This document shows, piece after piece, positions 35,324 to 43,686 of a stretch of DNA of 64,000 nt (within the stretch, counting starts at the first letter, position 1; every line of letters begins with the position of its first letter). The position numbers were made by a program, and so were the translations under genes. Location: contig NZ_JAHESF010000002.1 in assembly GCF_018598225.1 (NCBI RefSeq), forward strand, positions 1 to 64,000, given 5' to 3'. Source of the stretch: Chryseosolibacter histidinae (GTDB lineage: Bacteria > Bacteroidota > Bacteroidia > Cytophagales > Cyclobacteriaceae). The notes beneath the pieces are model-generated. The model was not told the origin of the DNA, made no database searches, and was given only the letters and a program-made list of their open reading frames with translations.

Positions 35324-36544
35324 ATGATCAGACACATTATCTCCTTGCTTACGCTGCCCGTATGGGCAAGTTTATTATGCCTTTTACCGAGCACCCTCAA
35401 GGCGCAACAATATCTTAACGTAGGGCCGTTATCGTCCTCAACTCAAAATGAAGGACGCCTTTCTATCAGTGGTAGTCTCGGCGAGTTATCAATACTCAGC
35501 CGTGCGGCATCTTCATTCGTCGAATCGCCTACAGCAGGAGAGCGTTGGTCTATCTTTAACAGTTCCAACAGCCTGAAGTTCTGGTCAGGCGGCGATAAAA
35601 TGATACTGACCTACGACGGCAAATTAGGAATTGGCATCAGCCCTACGTTTAAACTTGATGTCGATGGAAACACCCGGGTTAGAAATTCTGCAACTGCTTC
35701 GGGCAGTTACACCTCGCTCAGGGTTCAGGGCCCCGACTACACGCACGGCCTAGAGATTGATTATTTTGGAAATAACAATTACCCGGCTGATCCGGCTATG
35801 AGCTACGGCGGAGGGCTAGGTTCTGCTGCCATCATCAACGTGAATGCAAAACCGTTGACGTTCGGCACTTCCAACACAGGAAGAATGATCATTGATGCTG
35901 CGGGGAATGTAGGCATTGGACTTACCAATCCGGCGAACAAGATCGCAGTGGTGGACACTCAAACGGGAACTCAGCAAACCACCAAACCCGTTGCTAAATT
36001 CGTTAATTCTGGAAATGAGTATTCGAAACTGGTGCTGGGTTCCGATAACACAAATTACGATGCGGTGATATCAATGGACAATAGTCCAACATTGGCCAAT
36101 ACCAGGCTCAGGTTTTATATTGGAAATGGAGTCTTTTCAACAGCCGGGCATCACAACGATCAAATAGTTCTGACCGGGAATGGCAACGTAGGCATTGGTA
36201 CCGCTTCTCCTGATGCTAAGCTCGCCGTAAAAGGCGACATCCACACCCAGGAAGTAAAAGTAGACATGGACGTCCCTGGCCCGGACTACGTCTTCGAAAA
36301 AGACTACAATCTCCTGCCCCTCTCTGAAGTTGAAGCTTACATCAATGCCAACAAACATTTACCGGAAGTTCCTTCGGCTAAAGAGATGGAAGCCAATGGA
36401 CTGAATCTGAAAGAAATGAATCTCATTCTGTTGAAAAAGATAGAAGAGCTTACACTCCATGTGATCGAGATCAAAAAAGAGAATGAAATGCTCAAAAAAG
36501 AAAGCGAAGTGATAAAGAACGAAATAAGAAAGCTAAACAATTAA
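35324..36544 (+). CDS. Modular exported protein with GNVGIGT repeats, paralogue 2
   Basis: A 406-residue exported protein from ATG 35324 (MIRHIISLLTLPVWASLL, cleavage after LKAQ); an earlier ATG at 35261 would hide this signal. Body turns include GKLGIGISPTF, AGNVGIGLTNP and GNVGIGTASP; the body is different from that of paralogue 1. The last 90 residues repeat the shared module (PDYVFEKDYNLLPLSEVEAY) and end in a charged coiled coil. It lies 5 bp before paralogue 3. Confidence 0.75.
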   Translation: MIRHIISLLTLPVWASLLCLLPSTLKAQQYLNVGPLSSSTQNEGRLSISGSLGELSILSRAASSFVESPTAGERWSIFNSSNSLKFWSGGDKMILTYDGKLGIGISPTFKLDVDGNTRVRNSATASGSYTSLRVQGPDYTHGLEIDYFGNNNYPADPAMSYGGGLGSAAIINVNAKPLTFGTSNTGRMIIDAAGNVGIGLTNPANKIAVVDTQTGTQQTTKPVAKFVNSGNEYSKLVLGSDNTNYDAVISMDNSPTLANTRLRFYIGNGVFSTAGHHNDQIVLTGNGNVGIGTASPDAKLAVKGDIHTQEVKVDMDVPGPDYVFEKDYNLLPLSEVEAYINANKHLPEVPSAKEMEANGLNLKEMNLILLKKIEELTLHVIEIKKENEMLKKESEVIKNEIRKLNN

Positions 36545-36549
36545 TCCAC

Positions 36550-37326
36550 ATGAAACTTATTAAGGTAGCACTGTTTACAACGATGTTGATAAGCTCACAA
36601 TTTGCCATGAGCCAGGATACATGGATCGGAACCACTACAACCACTAATGGCAAGATCGGTTTAGCCAGGTCAGGAACCGTGAAATGGAACATTTTTAACG
36701 AGACCAATGATGATTTTCGCATTAGTACCGCAAATGGCGCTCAGTCAAATATTATCATGAATGCCAATGGGTTTCTGGAGTTCAGATCTCAAACGCATAC
36801 TGTACTGAACATTGCGAGTCGTGCCCCCGGTGTAAACCCTTATTTACGTTTTTCATCAAACGACGATTTGAAATGGAGCTTCTATAACGACTATAACACC
36901 AACGACTTTTTGTTCGCAACCTCAACAGGCGGGGCTGCCAATGTCAAAATGCTGATCAAACAGAACGGAAACATTGGCATTGGAACCACAGACGCAGACG
37001 CGAAGCTAACTGTGAAAGGCGATATCCACACCCGCGAAGTGCGTGTTGATATGACTGGTCCACTTGTGCCGCCAGACTACGTCTTCGAAAAAGACTACAA
37101 CCTGCTGCCCCTCTCCGAAGTTGAAGCTTACATCAACGCGAACAAACATCTACCTGAAGTGCCTTCGGCTAAAGAGATGGAAGCCAATGGGCTTAATTTG
37201 AAAGAGATGAATTTGTTATTGCTGAAAAAAGTGGAGGAGCTGACGTTGCATTTGATCGAAGCAAACAAAAAGATTGAAAATCTGGATAAGGAAGTTCAGT
37301 CGCTTAAAAAAGATCACACCAGGTAA
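36550..37326 (+). CDS. Modular exported protein with GNVGIGT repeats, paralogue 3
   Basis: A 258-residue protein with signal MKLIKVALFTTMLISSQFAM. A short body has one clear GNIGIGTTDADAKLTVKGDI turn, and the last 80 residues are the shared module followed by a coiled coil. The DNA of this module is almost identical to that in paralogues 1 and 2, so recent duplication or gene conversion is likely. The shortest of the three. A strong terminator follows. Confidence 0.75.
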   Translation: MKLIKVALFTTMLISSQFAMSQDTWIGTTTTTNGKIGLARSGTVKWNIFNETNDDFRISTANGAQSNIIMNANGFLEFRSQTHTVLNIASRAPGVNPYLRFSSNDDLKWSFYNDYNTNDFLFATSTGGAANVKMLIKQNGNIGIGTTDADAKLTVKGDIHTREVRVDMTGPLVPPDYVFEKDYNLLPLSEVEAYINANKHLPEVPSAKEMEANGLNLKEMNLLLLKKVEELTLHLIEANKKIENLDKEVQSLKKDHTR

Positions 37327-37353
37327 ACTTCAGATACTGAAAACTGATAAAGC

Positions 37354-37386
37354 AAAAACGTCCCGACTTTCACCGGGACGTTTTTA
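37354..37386 (+). terminator. Rho-independent terminator between convergent genes
   Basis: AAAAACGTCCCG, loop ACTTTCAC, CGGGACGTTTTT. The A and T tracts allow use from both sides, ending the paralogue operon and the convergent permease gene. Confidence 0.92.
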
Positions 37387-37406
37387 TTTGATCTGAGAGG
37401 AAGCAA

Positions 37407-39824
37407 CTACTCCTGCCGCAGTGTATTCACCGGGTTCACGAGCGCTGCTTTAAGTATCTGTCCGCTGACGGCGATCATGGCGAAGATGCCCACTACCAAT
37501 GCAGGTGATGCAAACAGCCACCAGCTCAGCGGTGCACGATAGGCAAAATTCTCTAACCACATCGTCAGCAGGTAATAGGCCGCCGGGATGCCGATGACGC
37601 TGGCTACCAGCAGCAGCGTTACGTAATCTTTCGAGAACAGCAGCATGATGTTGGTGATCGATGCGCCAAGCACTTTGCGAATGCCGATCTCCTTGATGCG
37701 CACGGTTACCGTATAAGACACCAGTCCGAAAAGGCCCAGGCATGAGATGGCAATGGAAAAGAATGCGAATACTGTAAAGATCCTGGTGAATTGTGAATCG
37801 GCCTTGTACTGGTTCGCTACATGTGTATCGAGGAAAGAATAGATGAAGGGATTCTCAGGGTAGATCGCCTGCCAATGCTGCTCGAGCCTGCCGATCACTT
37901 GCTGCATCGGAACATTCGTGGACGAAAGCTTCAAAGATATGTAGAGCGGCCCGTTGACAGTGTTTCTGAAGATCATGGGCTCGAAATTGTTCTTGAGCGA
38001 CTTATGGTGATAGTTCTCCACCACGCCAACGATCTCTTTCTTCTTGCCCCAGTAATTCACCTTTTTGCCAATGATCTCGGCCGGATCATTAAAGCCAAAA
38101 TGCTCAGCACCTTTGCGGGTCACAATGAGGAAGCTGTCTGTGTTTACCGCTACATCCGTAAAGTTGCGGCCGGCGATCAGCTTCATGCCATAGACGTCGA
38201 TAAAATTTTCATCCACACGGTAAGAAAGGAACGCAAGACGCGCGTCGTTCTCATTATTCCCCCACAACGCAATGCCACCGTGTGTGTCCACATCGTTGTA
38301 TGACTTGCCTGGAATAGCCGATGACACAGCGATCTCACCGATGGCCGGATCTTCCTTGGCTTTCTGCGCAAAGTAACGGTAACGAGTCAAAAAAACAGTG
38401 TCGTTTTGCAACGTGCTCGGTGCATTGACGATCAGTGTTTTGTCGTAAGAAAAGCCCAGGTCTTTAGTGCGCATGTACTGCATCTGGTTCATCACGATCA
38501 TGGTGCCGGTGATCAACCCCACAGACATGATGAACTGGAACACCACCAGGGCCTGACGCAAAACTGATTTACCTTTGGTGAGGCTGGCAGACGAAGATTT
38601 CAATACACGCAACGGTTGAAAGGCCGAAAGGATGATGGCCGGGTAAAGTCCTGACAACAGGCTTCCTGCGAGGTACAACAATCCTAGTCCGCCGAGGAAT
38701 CGCATATCCGACAGCAGTGAGAATTTCAGCGGTTTCTCCAGCAGGGCGCCGAGCAACGGCATGGTTAGCTGCACAATACCGATGGCGAGAACAACGGCGA
38801 TCAGGTTCATGTAGAACGCTTCCAGCAAAAACTGCATCATCACCTCACGCCTGCTGGCGCCATTCACCTTCCGGATGCTTACTTCCTTGCTCCTGCCCTC
38901 GCCCCGTGCGGTTGACAGGTTGATGTAATTGACCCACGCAATGAGCAGGATCATCACAGAGATCACCGTAAGAAAATAAACAGACTGGGCGCTGCCGTTC
39001 ACATCCAGCTCATATGCGATATTGGAGTGCAGGTGGATATCTTCCAATGGCTGAAGCATCAGTCTTGCCTGCGGATCTTTCACCATATACTTCTTCACAA
39101 AAGCAGGTAGCTTGGCCTCCAAAGCTTTGTAATCAGTGCCGGGTGCAAGTTCGATATAAGTATAGAAGTCGTTCCATTGCCAGTGGTCTTTGATCTGCGG
39201 ATTTTGCCGTTCGAACTCTGCAAACGCGATCATGGCATTGGCCTTGAAGTGAGAATTATCAGAGATGTCTTCCATGATGCCCGTCACCTTCATCAGCGCT
39301 CCGTTGTTGATCCGCACGAGTTTGTTGAGGGGACTCTCCTTCCACTGTGCCATGGTGCCGAAATACTTCTCTGCGCTGGAACGGGAAAGCACAATGCTGC
39401 CGGGCTCGCGCAGCGCGGTGCTGGTATCGCCGGCAATCAGCTTGAAATCGAGCATGGTGAAGAAGGTGGGATCGGCATAGTAGACCTTCTGCTCCTCGAA
39501 GATGTTTCCGTCATAGTTCAGCACTACCCTGCCGTACTCCGGCGTGATGCGTACATAACGCCGTACTTCAGCATATTCGTGCATCAGTGCATCACCCGTG
39601 GGCGCGTTGGCCGCAGCATCGAAATCTGTTCTGTAAGCAAGCGCCACCCGGTAGATATTGGCGCTGTTGTGATGAAAGCGGTCATAGCTCTTTTCGTAGC
39701 TAACATACTGCATGATGATCATGGCCACAGCGAGTCCCGCCGATAACCCCAGGATATTGATGACGGAGTACGTCTTCTGCCGGATGAGATTGCGATAGAT
39801 GACCTTGAAGTAGTTTCTGAACAT
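37407..39824 (-). CDS. FtsX/MacB-type ABC transporter permease
   Basis: An 805-residue permease starting MFRNYFKVIYRNLIRQKTYS, with the family layout of two halves: first helix GLSAGLAVAMIIMQYV, periplasmic MacB-PCD domain (SYDRFHHNSANIYRVALAYR...), three helices with YINLSTARGEGRSKEVSIRK, then a second periplasmic domain and three helices with GLVSYTVTVRIKEIGIRKVL. It would pair with an ATPase encoded elsewhere. Unlike the permease at the left edge, no PadR gene is next to it and it lacks the soluble prefix. An earlier ATG (39980) would add 52 residues of non-membrane, proline-rich sequence; the one chosen fits the family start. Confidence 0.92.
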   Translation of the reverse strand: MFRNYFKVIYRNLIRQKTYSVINILGLSAGLAVAMIIMQYVSYEKSYDRFHHNSANIYRVALAYRTDFDAAANAPTGDALMHEYAEVRRYVRITPEYGRVVLNYDGNIFEEQKVYYADPTFFTMLDFKLIAGDTSTALREPGSIVLSRSSAEKYFGTMAQWKESPLNKLVRINNGALMKVTGIMEDISDNSHFKANAMIAFAEFERQNPQIKDHWQWNDFYTYIELAPGTDYKALEAKLPAFVKKYMVKDPQARLMLQPLEDIHLHSNIAYELDVNGSAQSVYFLTVISVMILLIAWVNYINLSTARGEGRSKEVSIRKVNGASRREVMMQFLLEAFYMNLIAVVLAIGIVQLTMPLLGALLEKPLKFSLLSDMRFLGGLGLLYLAGSLLSGLYPAIILSAFQPLRVLKSSSASLTKGKSVLRQALVVFQFIMSVGLITGTMIVMNQMQYMRTKDLGFSYDKTLIVNAPSTLQNDTVFLTRYRYFAQKAKEDPAIGEIAVSSAIPGKSYNDVDTHGGIALWGNNENDARLAFLSYRVDENFIDVYGMKLIAGRNFTDVAVNTDSFLIVTRKGAEHFGFNDPAEIIGKKVNYWGKKKEIVGVVENYHHKSLKNNFEPMIFRNTVNGPLYISLKLSSTNVPMQQVIGRLEQHWQAIYPENPFIYSFLDTHVANQYKADSQFTRIFTVFAFFSIAISCLGLFGLVSYTVTVRIKEIGIRKVLGASITNIMLLFSKDYVTLLLVASVIGIPAAYYLLTMWLENFAYRAPLSWWLFASPALVVGIFAMIAVSGQILKAALVNPVNTLRQE

Positions 39825-40024
39825 AAGGTGTATATCAAACATGTGGACTCCGGCAAATATCTCACCAGAGGTGACTTTTGGAGTATCAGGCTTAAAAAAC
39901 GGGTATTTCAGGCCTGTTACTATCCGGTATCGGACATCTGAGTCCGGTCTGGAACGATCCGGGCGATTTGCGGCCGGCAACGTCCGAGGGTTTCTATCGT
40001 ATATAATTGCACGAATAAACCCGC

Positions 40025-40414
40025 ATGCTTAAACCCATCGATCACTATTTTCAGGAAAAGGAAGAGCCTGTAAAAAGTTGCCTCCTCTTTCTGAGGGACT
40101 ACATTCTGAAAGCAGACCCGCATGTTACAGAGGCCTGGAAATATGGAATGCCGTTCTATTGTTACAACGGCAAGATGTTCTGCTACCTGTGGGTTCACAA
40201 AAAGTACAAGCAGCCGTACATTGGCATCGTAGAAGGAAAGAAGATCAACCACCCAAAGCTGATCCAGGAAAAACGCGCCCGCATGAAGATCCTCTTATTC
40301 GATCCTGATAAGGATGTGCCGGTGAGGATGGTCAATTCAATATTGAAAGAAGTGTTGAGTTTATATAAAAGTCCACGGTCCACGGAATTTTCTCTTCGAA
40401 GACCGTCATCCTGA
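40025..40414 (+). CDS. DUF1801/YdhG-like protein
   Basis: A 129-residue protein with the DUF1801 pattern: LKPIDHYFQEKEEPVKSCLL, helix and then EAWKYGMPFYCYNGKMFCYL and KKYKQPYIGIVEGKKINHP. Family members have a small alpha/beta fold and no assigned reaction. The last 16 residues (YKSPRSTEFSLRRPSS) are translated from a family D repeat word and the beginning of a family G element, which also supplies the TGA stop. So the native end has been replaced. Confidence 0.8.
   Translation: MLKPIDHYFQEKEEPVKSCLLFLRDYILKADPHVTEAWKYGMPFYCYNGKMFCYLWVHKKYKQPYIGIVEGKKINHPKLIQEKRARMKILLFDPDKDVPVRMVNSILKEVLSLYKSPRSTEFSLRRPSS
40370..40385. repeat. Family D half-arm within a coding end
   Basis: AGTCCACGGTCCACGG lies in frame at the end of the DUF1801 gene, 18 bp before a family G element. 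No right-hand partner was found. Confidence 0.6.
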
Positions 40415-40563
40415 GAGGTGGTATTGTGATGGGGTGTGCGAGCGAAGGATCCCCTGATCGTTACTGCGTACCTAATTCGAGCACCTACCTTTGCATATGC
40501 ACTTCGTCATCCGGGGATTCTTCACTCCCGCAAGCCATCCCACATGCATCGTTCAGAATGACG
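40404..40563. repeat. CGTCATCC...AGAATGACG repeat (family G), copy 2
   Basis: Ends CGTCATCCTGAG and GTTCAGAATGACG. Internal GTGCGAGCGAAGGATCCCCT and GGGGATTCTTCACTCC match copy 1 at 5088; the central spacer has diverged. The left end includes the TGA stop of the DUF1801 gene. Confidence 0.87.
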
Positions 40564-40660
40564 GTTCAATTTATTGGGCGTTCACATTTTAAAATTTCTT
40601 CCTAAACACGTAATTCTATCCCTTCTCCCGCCTACTAATCCCAGTATAAATTCATAGCCT

Positions 40661-41788
40661 ATGAACTGGAAATTCCTGTCGAAGAAAAAGAAAGAGGAGA
40701 AGCCGAAGTCGAAGCTTCGGGAGTGGCGCGAGGCCATCGTATTCGCTGTGGTAGTGGCAACGTTGATCCGCTGGTCTACCGTGGAAGCTTTTGTGATCCC
40801 TACACCGTCAATGGAAAATTCAATGCTGGTGGGCGATTACCTGTTTGTGAGCAAACTGCACTATGGACCGCGTACCCCCAGAACACCCCTGCAGATCCCG
40901 CTTACGCACCAGAAGATCTGGGGCACGGAGATCCCCTCCTACCTCGACTGGATCCAGCTGCCTTCATGGCGATTGCCTTCCATCAGCCATGTAAAACGAG
41001 AAGATGTGGTAGTGTTTAACACACCTGCCGCCAGCATGAACGAAGGAGAAGAGCGGCCCATCGACCTGAAAACGTTCTATGTAAAACGTTGTGTAGGTGT
41101 GCCCGGCGATCAGCTGGTGATCAAAGACCGCCTGCTTACCGTGAATGGCAAAACGCTCAGCACCTACCCCGGCATGAAGTTCAGTTACCTGGTTACTGCA
41201 AAGGACGAGATCAAAAAACGCAACCTCGATAAGCTGGGGCTCGACTCAGATGATTACATGTACCTGGGGAAAACCAGAGACGATAAGGCGATCTACAAGA
41301 TCTGGCTCACTACCGATCAGCTTAACACTGTAAAGGCCGCCCCTTTTATCGCTTCTGTCGATGATGATTATACCACCCACGATGGACCCGACAGGGATAT
41401 TTTTCCTGCGGCGATGAACAATGCCTGGAATGGCGACAACTATGGACCGCTCACCATCCCCGCCGAGGGAATGACCATCGCCATCAATGATTCAACGCTT
41501 GGCCTGTACGGTGAAACCATCCGCCAGTATGAGCATCACGACAATGTTGTGATCAGCGATAACACACTGACAATCGACGGAAAAGCTGTGAAAGAATATA
41601 CTTTCAAACAGGATTATTATTTTATGATGGGCGATAATCGTAACAACTCGCTCGACTCGCGTTACTGGGGCTTTGTACCCGCAGACCACATCGTAGGCAA
41701 ACCGCTGTTCACCTGGTTCTCGGTTGACCAGGAAGCGGATCTTCTCCACAAGATCAGGTGGAGCAGAATGTTCAGACTGGTGAAATAG
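40661..41788 (+). CDS. lepB: Signal peptidase I
   Basis: A 375-residue type I signal peptidase that cuts signal peptides from exported proteins at the periplasmic face. Catalytic Ser50 is in IPTPSMENSMLVGDY (box B) and the general base Lys142 in FYVKRCVGVPGD (box D); MMGDNRNNSLDSRYWGFVP is box E. One membrane helix (REAIVFAVVVATLIRW) precedes. It is longer than the Escherichia coli enzyme because of an insert between boxes D and E (about residues 160-310), common in Bacteroidota. Confidence 0.96.
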   Translation: MNWKFLSKKKKEEKPKSKLREWREAIVFAVVVATLIRWSTVEAFVIPTPSMENSMLVGDYLFVSKLHYGPRTPRTPLQIPLTHQKIWGTEIPSYLDWIQLPSWRLPSISHVKREDVVVFNTPAASMNEGEERPIDLKTFYVKRCVGVPGDQLVIKDRLLTVNGKTLSTYPGMKFSYLVTAKDEIKKRNLDKLGLDSDDYMYLGKTRDDKAIYKIWLTTDQLNTVKAAPFIASVDDDYTTHDGPDRDIFPAAMNNAWNGDNYGPLTIPAEGMTIAINDSTLGLYGETIRQYEHHDNVVISDNTLTIDGKAVKEYTFKQDYYFMMGDNRNNSLDSRYWGFVPADHIVGKPLFTWFSVDQEADLLHKIRWSRMFRLVK

Positions 41789-41908
41789 TCGGATAAATAG
41801 TCGTCAGACCACTGCGCCCACGGCAACGCGCCCGGCAGTGGTCCGACGACTAAAAAAAGCCGCCTCATTTGAGACGGCTTTTTTTGTTGTAGTAGTCGTT
41901 CGACGACT
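41786..41908. repeat. Inverted-arm element, family H (AGTCGTC word), with terminator embedded
   Basis: AGTCGTCAGACCACTGC (41799) pairs with GCAGTGGTCCGACGACT (41835). A further near-palindrome AGTCGTTCGACGACT lies at 41893. Between the last two sits a rho-independent terminator. The first AG of the element belongs to the TAG stop of lepB. Confidence 0.85.
41852..41886 (+). terminator. Rho-independent terminator after lepB
   Basis: AAAAAAAGCCGCCTC, ATTT loop, GAGACGGCTTTTTTTG: a GC-rich stem with A and T tracts, likely bidirectional for lepB and the convergent susD-like gene. Confidence 0.9.
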
Positions 41909-41914
41909 GAATAA

Positions 41915-43642
41915 TCAATATCCGAAGTTCTGCGTAAGTGTAGCCTGCCCTTTCACCTGGCTGTTGAGGATCTCCTGCAACGGGATAGGGAAGTATTCAT
42001 GCTTGCCTTTCACGAACTGTACACCTTTCAGGTAAGCACGCTTGGTACCTTCCACCAGGTAGTACGCGTTGAGGGTTTCAGCCGCAATACCCCAGCGCAC
42101 GAGGTCGAAACGTCTGTGGCCTTCCATGGCAAACTCCAGGCGTTGCTCGAACTGCACGGCTTTCCTGGCCAGGTCTTTGTCTGTCCACACCGTTGTGTAT
42201 TCGTTGATCAGATAATTGGCCGCGGGAGTTCCTGCCGCTGTCTTCACAAAACCATCGGGATTTGCTGCCCTTCTTCTGATGTCGTTCACATAACCGCGTG
42301 CAACTTCAAGCTGATCCTGCTCCACGGCAATTTCTGCCAGCCAGAGCAGCACATGAGAATAGCGGATCATGCGGTAGTTGTTGGCGTTGAGGCGTGGATT
42401 ACCAGAGAATGTATAACCGCCTACATCAGAACGATACATCACGTGTTTCTTCGGCGAGTAAGGGCCACCGTATGATTGATCACGCACATACGTCTTGCCC
42501 GGGTGAACACCCCAGTCGAGGTAAGGGATGCCACGGCGGCCAACAGTCCAGTCGAGGCGTGGATCGAGTGTGCCGGCGTAAGGCGTAAAGGGTGCCGTTG
42601 CTTCAATGCCCTGGTCGCTGGTGACATCGGCATCGTTAAACGTGGTCAGCAAAGGCAGGCCGTCAGCACCGGTCTTGAAGGAGTTGACCAGGTTCTGCGA
42701 GGGCTGGAAGAATCCGCAGCAGGTAGTTACACCGCCACCGCCGTAAGGGTAATTCAGCGTTGAACCGATGTTGCCGTTCTCACCACCAGAAGCGCCGTCG
42801 TTCACGGAGTATTGCACTTCAAAAATGGACTCGACGTTGTTGTTGGTCACCGCCCTGAAGTTGTCATGATAGCGGTCTGCGAGCTTGTATTGGCCGCTGT
42901 TCTTGATCTCTTCGAGCAACGCCTTGGCTTCAGGATACTCTTTTTGAAACAGGTGTGCTTTTGCCAGCGTGGCGGCAGCAGCCCACTTGCTTGCCCTGCC
43001 TGGCTGGGTCTGCTTCGGCGGAAGCACTTCATAGGCAGCCCTCAGGTCAGCCTCGATCTTGGGCCAGATATCCACATCGTTGGGGATCTTGGTGCTCTCC
43101 AGGTTATTCGGATCGTAGATGGTCTCGTCGATGTAAGGCACCATGTTGTACATCTTCTTCAGCTCGAAATGATAGTGGCCGCGCAGGAACCGCGCTTCGG
43201 CAATGATCTGTGCACGTTCTGCATCCGTTACATCGAGCGCTTTGGGCAGGATCTGCAAAACATCGTTGCAGCGGGCAATGCCATCGTACATGCCACGCCA
43301 TTTGCCGCGGAAGTAAATGTTATCGGAAGCAATGTTGTGTTGCTCGATAAGCGAGATGGGCGGCTGATCTCCGGCGATCGTACCTTTGTAAGCATCATCA
43401 GACGCCACGCTGCCATACACCCAGTTATCTGCGCCCACCTGGTATGAGCGGTATGCACCTTCAGCTGTTGCCCAGCCATCCAGCAGGGAATAGGCCCCCA
43501 CCAGCAGCGCGTTCACCACAGCCCTGTTCTCGAGGCTGGAGCCTATCAGCGCTGCTTTCGGCTTCACGTCGAGGAATGAATCCGAGCATGAGCCGAGCAT
43601 ACTCAGTATGATTATACTACTTATGATTGCTGTTCTTTTCAT
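41915..43642 (-). CDS. SusD/RagB-family nutrient-binding lipoprotein
   Basis: A 575-residue lipoprotein: signal MKRTAIISSIIILSMLGSC with Cys19 lipidated; ATG 43642 is preferred over 43678, which would add hydrophilic residues before it. The SusD fold is seen in DSFLDVKPKAAL, SDDAYKG, AEARFLRGHYHFELKKMYN, AAAATLAKAHLFQKEYPEAK and the closing RLEFAMEGHRRFDLVRWG and EYFPIPLQEI. It caps the SusC-like channel on the cell surface and binds glycans or peptides. It lies 44 bp after the susC-like gene. No classical hydrolase set surrounds the pair except the divergent GH1 gene, so the ligand is not told. Confidence 0.95.
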   Translation of the reverse strand: MKRTAIISSIIILSMLGSCSDSFLDVKPKAALIGSSLENRAVVNALLVGAYSLLDGWATAEGAYRSYQVGADNWVYGSVASDDAYKGTIAGDQPPISLIEQHNIASDNIYFRGKWRGMYDGIARCNDVLQILPKALDVTDAERAQIIAEARFLRGHYHFELKKMYNMVPYIDETIYDPNNLESTKIPNDVDIWPKIEADLRAAYEVLPPKQTQPGRASKWAAAATLAKAHLFQKEYPEAKALLEEIKNSGQYKLADRYHDNFRAVTNNNVESIFEVQYSVNDGASGGENGNIGSTLNYPYGGGGVTTCCGFFQPSQNLVNSFKTGADGLPLLTTFNDADVTSDQGIEATAPFTPYAGTLDPRLDWTVGRRGIPYLDWGVHPGKTYVRDQSYGGPYSPKKHVMYRSDVGGYTFSGNPRLNANNYRMIRYSHVLLWLAEIAVEQDQLEVARGYVNDIRRRAANPDGFVKTAAGTPAANYLINEYTTVWTDKDLARKAVQFEQRLEFAMEGHRRFDLVRWGIAAETLNAYYLVEGTKRAYLKGVQFVKGKHEYFPIPLQEILNSQVKGQATLTQNFGY

Positions 43643-43686
43643 CGCTGTAATTTTTTTCTGTGAATGATCTAAACACATAAACGGTC

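Noticed and set aside
39929-39950. Small hairpin CGGACATCTGAGTCCG before the FtsX permease
   Set aside because: Only a 5-bp stem, without T tract or known leader role; likely chance.
42812-43447. Open frame of 211 codons on the plus strand
   Set aside because: Antisense to the SusD-like gene; no start context or domain.
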